Origin: Acetobacteraceae bacterium | GTDB lineage: Bacteria > Pseudomonadota > Alphaproteobacteria > Acetobacterales > Acetobacteraceae | Length of the DNA: 18,927 nucleotides | Reading direction: 5' to 3' | Assembly: GCA_003506895.1 (NCBI GenBank) | Contig: DNXO01000053.1 | Location: 1-18,927, forward strand | In this document: in pieces, positions 6,240 to 13,384 of the stretch | Position numbering within the stretch: the stretch's first letter is position 1 | Layout of the letters: each line of letters starts with the position of its first letter | Program-made: the position numbers and the translations under genes | The notes under the pieces: model-generated | What the model was told of the DNA's origin: nothing | The model's input: the letters and a program-made list of their open reading frames with translations, nothing else | Database searches by the model: none

Positions 6240-8453
6240 ATGTCGAAGAAGCTTGTTTCTCAGGCCAATGTCCTCATTTTCGGCGTTCTGATCATGTTCG
6301 TCGCGCTGGTCGGTTTTACCACGTGGGACCGTTTCTCGGTCGCCAAGTCCGCCCGACAATGGACATCGCACACGTATAAGGTCCTGGACGCGGTCCGCGA
6401 GCTGGCGGTCGCGGTGCGCGATGCGGAAACCAATGAACGCGGCTATCTGCTGACCGGCCGTGAGGAGTTCCTAAACGGCTGCGATGCGGCGTTGAACCGC
6501 GGTTCGCTCCTGCTGGGCGATATTCAACGGCTGACCGGAGACAATCAGGCACAGAAAGCGCGTCTGGAGGTGCTGGGGCCCGCTTGGCAGCGCCGTGCCC
6601 GGCAGTTCGCACAGACGATCCAGACCAGGCACGACCGGGGCATCGAAGGCGTTCTGGGGTTGGTGGGTCTGGCGACCGGCCGCGAGACCATGATGGTGAT
6701 CGAGGATACATTGAACGCGATGACCGCGGAGGAGCAGCGGCTTCTTCAGCAGCGGGTCGCGAACGCCGACGAACGTAGCGACTGGGTCGGACGCCTCGTT
6801 CTCGGCACAACGGGGATGGCCATCCTGGCACTGCTGTGGGCGGCGCGTTTGCAGAACCAGGCTTACGCACGTTCAAACGCCGCCGAGGCCGAACAGCGGA
6901 CCCTGGCGCAACGATTGCGGGCGTCGCTGGACAGCCTGAGTCAAGGCGTCGGTGTGTTCGGACCGGCTCATAGGCTGCGTCACTGGAACGACTGCTTCCA
7001 GGTCCTGCTCGATCTGCCGCCGGCGATGGTGCGAACAGGAACACCCTATGTCGCTTTTGCCGAACACCTGACGGACTTGCTGGAAACCCAGGAGCAGATC
7101 ACGCACGGGCACCAAACCGATGGGGAGCCCATCGTCTACGAAAGGACCCATGCCAACGGGCATCACCTTGAAATCCGCCGCACGCCCACGCCGGACGGCG
7201 GATTCGTCCTGACGGTCAGCGATATGACCAAGCAGGCACAGTCCGAGGCAATCCTGCGCGAGTCACAAAAAATGCAGGCGATCGGCCAACTCACCGGCGG
7301 GATCGCGCATGATTTCAATAACCTGCTGACGGTCATCCTGGGCAACCTGGAACTTGCCAGGATCAAGCTGGAACCGGCCAACCCGCTGACGGGGAATGTC
7401 GAGCGGGCATTGTGGGCGGCGCAGCGGGGCGGCACGTTGACAGCGCAGTTGCTGGCCTTCGCCCGCAAGCAGCCACTTGCCCCGGCGCCGATCGATCTGA
7501 CCAATCTGTTGCCGGACCTGGTGCCGCTGCTGCACCGTACGCTGGGTGAACATATCGATGTCAGGTTCGTCGGCAGCGCGGGTTTGTGGACGGCGATGGC
7601 CGATCCGGCGCAACTGGAGAACGCGGTGCTGAACCTGGCCTTGAACGCCAGGGACGCTATGCCGGGCGGCGGGCGGCTGACGATTGAACTGGTTAACACG
7701 GTCCTGGACACGCAATACGCCTGCGCCCACGCCGAAGTCTCGCCGGGCGATTATGTGATGGTCGCGGTTTCAGACACCGGCCACGGCATGCCGCCGGACG
7801 TGGTTGCCCGGGTGTTCGAGCCATTCTTCACCACGAAGACCGAGGGTCGAGGCACCGGCCTCGGGCTGGCGATGGTATTCGGATTCGTTAAACAGTCCGG
7901 CGGGCATGTGAATATCTATTCGGAACCCGGCGAAGGAACGTCAGTCAAGCTCTACCTGCCGCGCGCGGTCGGGGTAGCCACGCCGACCAGCCAGCGCAGC
8001 GGCGTACCTGCCGAATTGCCGCGCGGGTCGGCGACAATCCTTCTCGTGGAGGATGAGATGGGCGTGCGGGAGATCGCGGTGGCAGTCCTGCGCAGCCTGG
8101 GTTACCGCGTGCTGGAGGCTCCTGACGGCGATGCCGGCTTGCTTGTGTTCGGTAGCCACGCCGCGGAGATCGATATGCTGCTGACCGATGTCGTGCTGCC
8201 TGGCAAGATCCGTGGGCGGGAACTCGCGGAACGGATCACCGCGATGCGGCCGGACATCAAGGTGCTGTTCATGTCGGGATATACTGAGAATTCTATCGTG
8301 CATCACGGGCGGCTGGACGATGGCGTGTATCTTCTGGGCAAGCCCTTCACGCGGGAGCAACTCGCGCGGAAGGTCGCGGAGGTTCTGGGCGTGGCCGAAG
8401 CTCCGGACGAAGCCGATAACGTGGTGGACCTGCGGGGACGGCGGCGCGACTAG
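6240..8453 (+). CDS. CHASE3-PAS hybrid sensor histidine kinase with receiver domain
   Basis: A 737-residue membrane sensor kinase. TM1 (about 9-27) and TM2 (about 184-201) bracket a periplasmic CHASE3 domain; VRDAETNERGYLLTGREEFL (59-78) is typical of that family. A PAS domain (about 226-332) follows, then HisKA with the H-box GGIAHDFNNLL (353-363, phospho-acceptor His357). The HATPase shows NALNARDAM (N box, Asn469), DTGHGM (512-517), FEPFFTTK and GRGTGLGL. The C-terminal receiver (599-716) has acidic Glu604/Asp605, phospho-acceptor Asp650 and Lys701, with no output domain. I chose the ATG at 6240 because it directly precedes the first membrane helix; the frame is open further upstream but that sequence is not domain-like. 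The signal and the partner regulator are unknown. Confidence 0.93.
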   Translation: MSKKLVSQANVLIFGVLIMFVALVGFTTWDRFSVAKSARQWTSHTYKVLDAVRELAVAVRDAETNERGYLLTGREEFLNGCDAALNRGSLLLGDIQRLTGDNQAQKARLEVLGPAWQRRARQFAQTIQTRHDRGIEGVLGLVGLATGRETMMVIEDTLNAMTAEEQRLLQQRVANADERSDWVGRLVLGTTGMAILALLWAARLQNQAYARSNAAEAEQRTLAQRLRASLDSLSQGVGVFGPAHRLRHWNDCFQVLLDLPPAMVRTGTPYVAFAEHLTDLLETQEQITHGHQTDGEPIVYERTHANGHHLEIRRTPTPDGGFVLTVSDMTKQAQSEAILRESQKMQAIGQLTGGIAHDFNNLLTVILGNLELARIKLEPANPLTGNVERALWAAQRGGTLTAQLLAFARKQPLAPAPIDLTNLLPDLVPLLHRTLGEHIDVRFVGSAGLWTAMADPAQLENAVLNLALNARDAMPGGGRLTIELVNTVLDTQYACAHAEVSPGDYVMVAVSDTGHGMPPDVVARVFEPFFTTKTEGRGTGLGLAMVFGFVKQSGGHVNIYSEPGEGTSVKLYLPRAVGVATPTSQRSGVPAELPRGSATILLVEDEMGVREIAVAVLRSLGYRVLEAPDGDAGLLVFGSHAAEIDMLLTDVVLPGKIRGRELAERITAMRPDIKVLFMSGYTENSIVHHGRLDDGVYLLGKPFTREQLARKVAEVLGVAEAPDEADNVVDLRGRRRD

Positions 8454-8570
8454 TCCTTCGCCACATTGGTTTTGACCGCTTGAGCGTCCCCTCGCCGCCT
8501 TTGATGTCGCCTCCGGTGGAAGAACCCCTTCTCTCCCCCACACCAGCCCACCGAAATCAGGCGCTTGCGC

Positions 8571-8861
8571 TCAGGCGACCTGCCGCAGGCAGGTCTTGGC
8601 GACGCGGGACACATCGCGGACGCCAACCACCTGACGCAGGTTGCCCTCAACCAGGTGAACCACCTCCGACGGCATCGCTTCCATCGCGATCTCCACATGG
8701 ATGGTGTTGCCAGAGCGGTGCGACCACATGCGGTCAGGCACCAGATCGCGCTTGGCATAGGGTTGCAGCAACCGAGGCAGCAGCCCCGGCGAGACATCGG
8801 CATCGAGCAGGAAACGGACGAAAACGGTCGACTGATGTTCAGGATTCGCGTCGGATGACAT
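8571..8861 (-). CDS. Small ACT-like domain protein
   Basis: A 96-residue soluble protein that I do not recognise as a named family. Its layout fits a single ACT fold (beta-alpha-beta-beta-alpha-beta). A first strand TVFVRFLLDAD (12-22) leads into the D-x3-PG turn (PGLLPRLLQPYAKRDL, 25-40), then strands DRMWSHRS and NTIHVEIAME, helix SEVVHLVEGNLRQV and a final VVGVRDV strand. This resembles the regulatory small subunit of acetolactate synthase and stand-alone ACT proteins, which bind amino acids. The ATG at 8861 has GGAG nine bases upstream. It follows the DUF2125 gene after 112 bases on the same strand and converges on the CHASE3 kinase. ACT assignment rests on pattern alone; a plain hypothetical protein is the fallback. 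Confidence 0.75.
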   Translation of the reverse strand: MSSDANPEHQSTVFVRFLLDADVSPGLLPRLLQPYAKRDLVPDRMWSHRSGNTIHVEIAMEAMPSEVVHLVEGNLRQVVGVRDVSRVAKTCLRQVA

Positions 8862-8973
8862 GGGAGGAATCTCCAGGCAATAGGTCGAAAAAGCGGGACA
8901 AACCCCGGCTGCTAGGCAGCCGGGCCGCTAATTCGAATGCTCTGGATTCCGTTTCGCATGGTCCCCTATACCA

Positions 8974-10020
8974 CTAGTGCGCCGGCCAGTCGAGTTCCGG
9001 TAGCCGCACCAGTGGCACTTGGCGCATCGAAAGTGTGCGATATTGCAGTGTCAGCGGTACATCAACCGCCGGGGGCTGATCCGGATCGCCCGCGCCAGCC
9101 ATCAAGGAAAGCACCGCCTTGGCCGCGGTCGCGGCGGATTTCGTCAGGACACCGCCCGCCGCCAACCGGTCCAGCGTCGCGGCGTAACCAACCACCCGGC
9201 CATTTCCGCTGCCCATCGGCTGAAGCTGGTCGTCCAGCGCAAGGGTTGCGGAGGAGGTCAAACCGAGCGGACCCCATCCCACGGTGAGGTGGGAAATGGC
9301 GAGCGACCCGCCGCCATCGCGCCAAGCCTCGGCCCATGCGGTCAAGTCGCGTGTTTTCGGGATTGGCCCATTGAGCGTGCCATCCAGCGTCATCGACGAT
9401 ATATTCGAACCAAGCGGCCATTTGACCACCGCGGGCAAAGCGATCGCCTCGGCACTGGCCGAAAACGTGATCGCGGGTCCCTGCTGCCCGCTCGCGGCCT
9501 GGTCAGCGACGTCGACATTGACGTTCAGCAGTCCCATCGTTGTGTGCCACGCACCGTTTGCTGGCTCGATTCGCAGGCTCCGCGCCCGAAAGTCGAATGG
9601 GCGCCGGCCGCTGGCCAACAGCGGGACCGACAACGAATCCTCTTCGCTGGTCACGATCAGGTCGGATGTATTGGCCAGCCGAACATGAGTCGGACCGGTC
9701 AGCGATATCTGGAGATTGGCCGGGCTTAACAACGAGACGGACAGATCAACGCCGGCAGAAGCGACCTCGATATCGCCGGGGATGGCCGGACCGGCGTGAC
9801 GCAGCGTCAGATTTTGAACGACGACCTTGGCGGCCCCGGGCCAGCCACCGATCGACAATGCGCCCGAATGGACGCCCCAGCCTTCGGCTACCCTTCCCGC
9901 GAGCCAGTTCTGATACCCGGTTCTCAACCGCTCGGCCGCGATTCGCCAGTAAGCGACATCGCCTGCCAGGAGACCGAGAAGGATGGCGGCGGCGAAAATC
10001 CAGTGTTTACGGCGCATCAT
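8974..10020 (-). CDS. DUF2125-type membrane-anchored protein
   Basis: A 348-residue protein of unknown function that looks like the alphaproteobacterial DUF2125 family. After MMRRKHW, a single hydrophobic segment (about 7-25, IFAAAILLGLLAGDVAYW) acts as a signal peptide or membrane anchor. The rest is a long, beta-rich exported domain, opening with the RLRTGYQNWLAGRVAEGW segment. Later stretches such as SIGGWPGAAKVVVQNLTL and LTLQYRTLSMRQVPL alternate polar and hydrophobic residues as in repeating beta-strands. This would place it on the periplasmic face of the inner membrane. I preferred the ATG at 10020 over the in-frame start at 10077 because it sits right before the anchor. It lies near plsC-ydcF-ftsX-ftsE, a linkage I recall from other alphaproteobacteria. 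No catalytic motif is visible. Confidence 0.8.
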   Translation of the reverse strand: MMRRKHWIFAAAILLGLLAGDVAYWRIAAERLRTGYQNWLAGRVAEGWGVHSGALSIGGWPGAAKVVVQNLTLRHAGPAIPGDIEVASAGVDLSVSLLSPANLQISLTGPTHVRLANTSDLIVTSEEDSLSVPLLASGRRPFDFRARSLRIEPANGAWHTTMGLLNVNVDVADQAASGQQGPAITFSASAEAIALPAVVKWPLGSNISSMTLDGTLNGPIPKTRDLTAWAEAWRDGGGSLAISHLTVGWGPLGLTSSATLALDDQLQPMGSGNGRVVGYAATLDRLAAGGVLTKSAATAAKAVLSLMAGAGDPDQPPAVDVPLTLQYRTLSMRQVPLVRLPELDWPAH

Positions 10021-10379
10021 GATTCTAAAACGAAGGTGATGGTGTTTTACACCAATGCGAGCGGCGTGGCGAATCACTGAAATTCAGACAAGCGGCCGCA
10101 CGAAGCACAACCAGTGGGCGAGTAAGCGAATTCCGTCCCCAGGCGGGGGAAGGCGCTAATCTGGAAGAAACTTTTCCGATATTCACTTATTTATCAATGA
10201 ATTGAAGTTGATGTCTTAGATGATTTAAGAGGGTCGACTCGGAACTCTACACAGAGTTTTCCACAGGTTTATCCCGCTTGATCGCGGCGCCGCGGTGTCA
10301 AGCGTTCAGGAGACATTCCGGACGGATGGCAGCAGCCTGGCTGGCGCCCCACGAAACGCGCTCGATCGCCTGCGTCGGA
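10021..10379. other. Gene-free stretch with AT-rich core and origin-like sites
   Basis: These 359 bases between plsC and the DUF2125 gene hold no credible gene. The region has a short GC hairpin (TCCCC/GGGGA, 10136-10150). A strikingly AT-rich segment follows (about 10166-10230, roughly one quarter G+C by hand count). It includes a full match to the IHF consensus WATCAANNNNTTR (10192-10204), a GANTC site (10235-10239), and TTTTCCACA (10257-10265), one mismatch from the DnaA box TTATCCACA. A weaker DnaA-like CTCTACACA (10245-10253) adjoins. This arrangement resembles a replication origin. It could instead be a promoter region for the DUF2125 gene, although I find no convincing -35/-10 pair. 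Confidence 0.4.
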
Positions 10380-11078
10380 TTATGTCGCATCGTCGACGGC
10401 CGCCAGCCCGCGCACCAGCGCGCGCATCAACGCCTTGCGCTCCGTGTCGGCGGGAATCGGTTCGCCGATCACGATCCGGATCGTACCCGGCCGCTTGCGG
10501 AACGATCGTCGCCCCCAGAAACTGCCGGAATTGGTGGACACCGGGACGACTGGCAGACCAGTTCGCGAAGCCATCGCGGCAATACCCGGCTGTAGCACCA
10601 GCGGGCTGCCGGGCTCGCTGCGCGTCCCTTCGGGGAAAATCACGATCTGGCGGTCGTCGCGCACCGCCCGGTCGGCCTCCCGCAGCAGATTTCGGATCGC
10701 CATGCCGCCGCCGTCGCGGTCCACCGCGATCATGCCGGACCCGGCGATCAACGGGCCGAACAGGGGGATGCGGAGCAGTTCCTTCTTAAAGACGTAGCAA
10801 CAGCGCGGCAGCAGGGTCAGCCACACAAAGGTATCGAACGCCGACTGATGGCGGGAGGCGATCAGCGCCGGACCGGGCGGGATATGCTCCAGCCCCGTGA
10901 CCTCCACGCGGATGCCGCAAATGACCCGTACCGCCATGGTCAGGACGCGAGCCCACAGCATCGCCACCGCCAGTACGCGATCCTGGGAGGCCAGACGCGC
11001 CAGCGATGCCAACAAGGTCATGACAAAGGTAACGCCGAAAAACACGACGTTGAACAACGCGGAACGCAGAACGATCAT
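10380..11078 (-). CDS. plsC: 1-acyl-sn-glycerol-3-phosphate acyltransferase
   Basis: This enzyme acylates lysophosphatidic acid to phosphatidic acid, the second acylation of phospholipid synthesis, at the inner membrane. The 232 residues fit the family. An N-terminal hydrophobic segment (about 5-27) precedes the catalytic H-x4-D motif in SRHQSAFDTF (75-84; His77, Asp82). Then come the KKELLRIPLFG block (98-108), the substrate-binding FPEGTRS (148-154) and VVPVSTNSG (177-185). The start is fixed by overlap: its ATG (11078-11076) shares bases with the TGA of the upstream YdcF-like gene. The same frame remains open upstream to about 11834, but that part is antisense-frame noise over the neighbouring genes. 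It is the last gene of the ftsE-ftsX-ydcF-plsC unit. Confidence 0.95.
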   Translation of the reverse strand: MIVLRSALFNVVFFGVTFVMTLLASLARLASQDRVLAVAMLWARVLTMAVRVICGIRVEVTGLEHIPPGPALIASRHQSAFDTFVWLTLLPRCCYVFKKELLRIPLFGPLIAGSGMIAVDRDGGGMAIRNLLREADRAVRDDRQIVIFPEGTRSEPGSPLVLQPGIAAMASRTGLPVVPVSTNSGSFWGRRSFRKRPGTIRIVIGEPIPADTERKALMRALVRGLAAVDDAT

Positions 11079-11713
11079 CCACCGGCACTCGCTGGCAAGG
11101 CTACGGCAGACGCTGGTTCCCGGTGTGGGAACCATGCGGACAGACCGGACGCGGTCACAAGATACTTGGTATATTCCTCCGCCTCCAGCCGCAGACTGAC
11201 ACCTTTTTCGACTCCGGCCGGTCCATTCGCCGACCCGACGGGAAGCGGGTAGAACGTGACGCCGGGCAAAGCCTGGCGCAGTTCGGCCAAGGCGCGGGGC
11301 ATGTGAAACGCGGCGGTGACCACGATCAGCGATCCGATCCGGTGCTGCTCGGCCCAGGCGGCCGTCTCCACACCATTGCCACGCGTGGACGCGGCATACC
11401 GTCCCAGCGTGATCCGGGACGCGAGCGGCGCGGTATCCACATCCGCCAGGCGCCCAAGCGTCGCGAGGTCGGTCCCGCCGCCAATGCCGCTGACCAGAAG
11501 ATGATCTGCCTGGCCGGCGGCGAGCAGCCGCAACGCCAGTTCCACCCGCCCGGCCCCGCCGGTCAGGGCGACGATGCCGTCGGTATGCGGCGGCGGCGCA
11601 TCGGGCAGCCGGCGCGCGGCCTGGATAAACCAGACGAACCCGCCGCCCCAGGCAACCGCGGCGACAACGATAACCGTGACGACCAAACGAAAGGCGAGGC
11701 GCCGCGGTCTCAT
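11075..11713 (-). CDS. YdcF/SanA-like DUF218 membrane protein
   Basis: A 212-residue protein of the DUF218 (YdcF/SanA/ElyC) family. It has a single N-terminal membrane anchor (about 8-30, following MRPRRLAFRL) and a cytoplasmic or periplasmic alpha/beta domain. Family landmarks are DGIVALTGGAGRVELALRLL (45-64), HLLVSGIGGG (71-80), the N-G-x-E-T-A block (NGVETAAWA, 113-121) and LIVVTAAFHMPRAL (129-142). Some family members affect cell-envelope integrity, but the reaction is not established. I chose the ATG at 11713 because it overlaps the ftsX TGA (ATGA); the in-frame ATG at 11731 would add six residues. Its TGA overlaps the plsC start. Confidence 0.88.
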   Translation of the reverse strand: MRPRRLAFRLVVTVIVVAAVAWGGGFVWFIQAARRLPDAPPPHTDGIVALTGGAGRVELALRLLAAGQADHLLVSGIGGGTDLATLGRLADVDTAPLASRITLGRYAASTRGNGVETAAWAEQHRIGSLIVVTAAFHMPRALAELRQALPGVTFYPLPVGSANGPAGVEKGVSLRLEAEEYTKYLVTASGLSAWFPHREPASAVALPASAGG

Positions 11714-12630
11714 GGCAACCGGCGTAGCCAACGGCGCACGGCGCCATGCGCGGTTGCGAATCCGATTGCCCCCGCGCCCAGGGGAAGACCGGGCAAGGCC
11801 AGCCAGAGCGACGCGGGCAATGCCCCCAAGGCATCGCCGAACGAATCGCCGGCCGCTCCCGTTTCGCCGGCGAAAGGCGCGGCCAGACGCGCCAGCGTCA
11901 GCAACACTGGCAACGATGCGAGCACGCCGAAGCTGGCGCCGGCAGCCGCCAGGAGTGTCGCACGAGCGGCGAAACGCCCGGCGATATAGGTGTCAGTGGC
12001 GCCAAGGCCGTGGACGATTTCGATCGCTTCGCGCCGAGTCGAAAGCCCTGCCCGGGTGGCCACCGCGATAACCGCCGCGGCGACCCCGGCGACCAACAGC
12101 AGCGCCAGGCCAGCGCAGGCTTGCAGGCTGCGGGCCAACACCGCCAGGCGGCGGATCCAGATCCCATGGTCCTCGACCAGCGTTTCAGGCGCCGCTTCAT
12201 TCAGGCGCTGCGATAGCGCGCCCAGATCGGCGGCTGAATCGGTCAGCCGGACGGCGATCACCGCAGGGATCGGTATCGCGAGGCGTTCGGCTCCGGCACC
12301 GAGCCATGGCCTTAAAAGGGTGGCAAGTTCCTGGTCCGACAAGGCACTGGCCGACGCAACGCCCGGCGTTCCGGTCAGCAGGGCCAGCACGGTTGCAAGC
12401 CGCGTCTGGCCGCCGCGCACCGCCGGGTCGCTCGCCCGTGGCACCTGAACCGTCAGCGACGCGCCCGCGCCTTGCTGCCAGTGGCGCGACAATGCCGCCG
12501 ACCCGAACCAGCCAGCCAGGGCCAATGCGGCCAGGAACGCCATCGCCGCGACCAGCAGCGGCAACATCCGGTCGGATAACGCGTGGCGCAGTCCCAGTTC
12601 ATCGAAGCCGGTCGGACGCAGGGAGATCAC
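11710..12630 (-). CDS. ftsX: Cell-division ABC transporter-like permease FtsX
   Basis: FtsX is the membrane half of the FtsEX complex, which links the divisome to septal peptidoglycan hydrolases. The 306 residues show the expected topology: a cytosolic N-tail, TM1 (about 23-43), a large periplasmic loop (about 44-166) and three C-terminal helices (about 167-191, 224-248 and 272-294). The cytosolic segment between TM2 and TM3 carries the FtsX block RREAIEIVHGLGATDTYIAGRF (199-220). The start codon is a GTG at 12630, overlapping the ftsE TGA (GTGA, 12630-12627), so translation is coupled. The stop overlaps the next gene's ATG in the same way. Family assignment is firm from topology plus the adjacent ftsE. 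Confidence 0.93.
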   Translation of the reverse strand: MISLRPTGFDELGLRHALSDRMLPLLVAAMAFLAALALAGWFGSAALSRHWQQGAGASLTVQVPRASDPAVRGGQTRLATVLALLTGTPGVASASALSDQELATLLRPWLGAGAERLAIPIPAVIAVRLTDSAADLGALSQRLNEAAPETLVEDHGIWIRRLAVLARSLQACAGLALLLVAGVAAAVIAVATRAGLSTRREAIEIVHGLGATDTYIAGRFAARATLLAAAGASFGVLASLPVLLTLARLAAPFAGETGAAGDSFGDALGALPASLWLALPGLPLGAGAIGFATAHGAVRRWLRRLP

Positions 12631-13319
12631 GGTCCGAACCCGTCGTTCTCAAGCAGGCGCCCGTTCGAGATATGCAGTGCCGCCGCGGGATGCCGGGCAA
12701 CCAGCGTCTCGTTGTGGGTGGCGACGATGACGGTGGTGCCGATCCGGTTCATTTCCTTGAACAGCACCATCAGGCGCTCCGCCTGACCGTCGTCCAGGTT
12801 GCCGGTCGGTTCATCCGCCAGCAGCAGCGCCGGACGGGTGATGACGGCCCTGGCGATGGCCACACGCTGCTGCTCGCCGCCGGACAGTTCGGCGGGACGT
12901 GCATCCAGGTGACGGGACAGTCCCACCCAACGCAGCAGTTCGCCGACGTCCGCTCGGACTTGCCCCTCTGGCCGTCCGGCGATCCGCAGCGGGAGGGCGA
13001 CGTTGTCGAAGGCGGACAAATGCGGCAGCAGCCGGAAATCCTGGAACACGACCCCGATTCGCCGGCGCAGCGGCGGCAGGCTGCGGCGGGGCGCGGCGGT
13101 CACGTCGGTTCCCAGCAGCGTCAGCCGGCCGCGGGTTGGGCGAACCGCGAGATAGAGCAGGCGCAAAAGGCTGGTCTTACCTGCCCCGGATGGTCCAAGC
13201 AGCCACCGGAACGCGCCCGGTTCCAGGCGGAAACTGATGTCGTGCAGAACCTCCGGCCCCGCTGCCGCGCGGACGCCGCTTCGCTCATAGCGCAACCCGA
13301 CCGCTTCGAATCGTAGCAT
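12627..13319 (-). CDS. ftsE: Cell-division ATP-binding protein FtsE
   Basis: FtsE is the cytosolic ATPase of FtsEX. The 230 residues include Walker A GPSGAGKT (42-49), the Q-loop VVFQDFRLLPHLSAFDNVALP (90-110), signature LSGGEQQR (145-152), Walker B LLLADEPTGNLD (166-177) and the H-loop in VIVATHNE (197-204). VFQDFRLL with a following N-V-A-L-P is characteristic of FtsE as opposed to LolD. An insertion of a few residues near the start (RYERSGVRAAAGPEVL) lengthens the first strand region. AGGA lies only three bases from the ATG, which is close for a ribosome binding site. It heads a four-gene overlapping unit, and the large hybrid kinase gene ends 65 bases upstream on the same strand. Confidence 0.96.
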   Translation of the reverse strand: MLRFEAVGLRYERSGVRAAAGPEVLHDISFRLEPGAFRWLLGPSGAGKTSLLRLLYLAVRPTRGRLTLLGTDVTAAPRRSLPPLRRRIGVVFQDFRLLPHLSAFDNVALPLRIAGRPEGQVRADVGELLRWVGLSRHLDARPAELSGGEQQRVAIARAVITRPALLLADEPTGNLDDGQAERLMVLFKEMNRIGTTVIVATHNETLVARHPAAALHISNGRLLENDGFGP

Positions 13320-13384
13320 GCGTCCTGTTTACCGCTTGCGGCGGGCGGTGTCATTGCGCCTTACGCAGCTTGTCGCCGGCACTA

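Noticed and set aside
8454..8570. Terminator or gene remnant between the CHASE3 kinase and the ACT-like gene
   Set aside because: A loose CGGTGG...CCACCG pair exists, but the arms are short and far apart with no T-run, and translations of the stretch resemble nothing I know.
11079..11834. An apparent N-terminal extension of plsC of about 250 residues
   Set aside because: The extension overlies the YdcF-like gene in another frame, is Arg-rich and motif-free, and the ATGA overlap at 11078 gives a natural plsC start.
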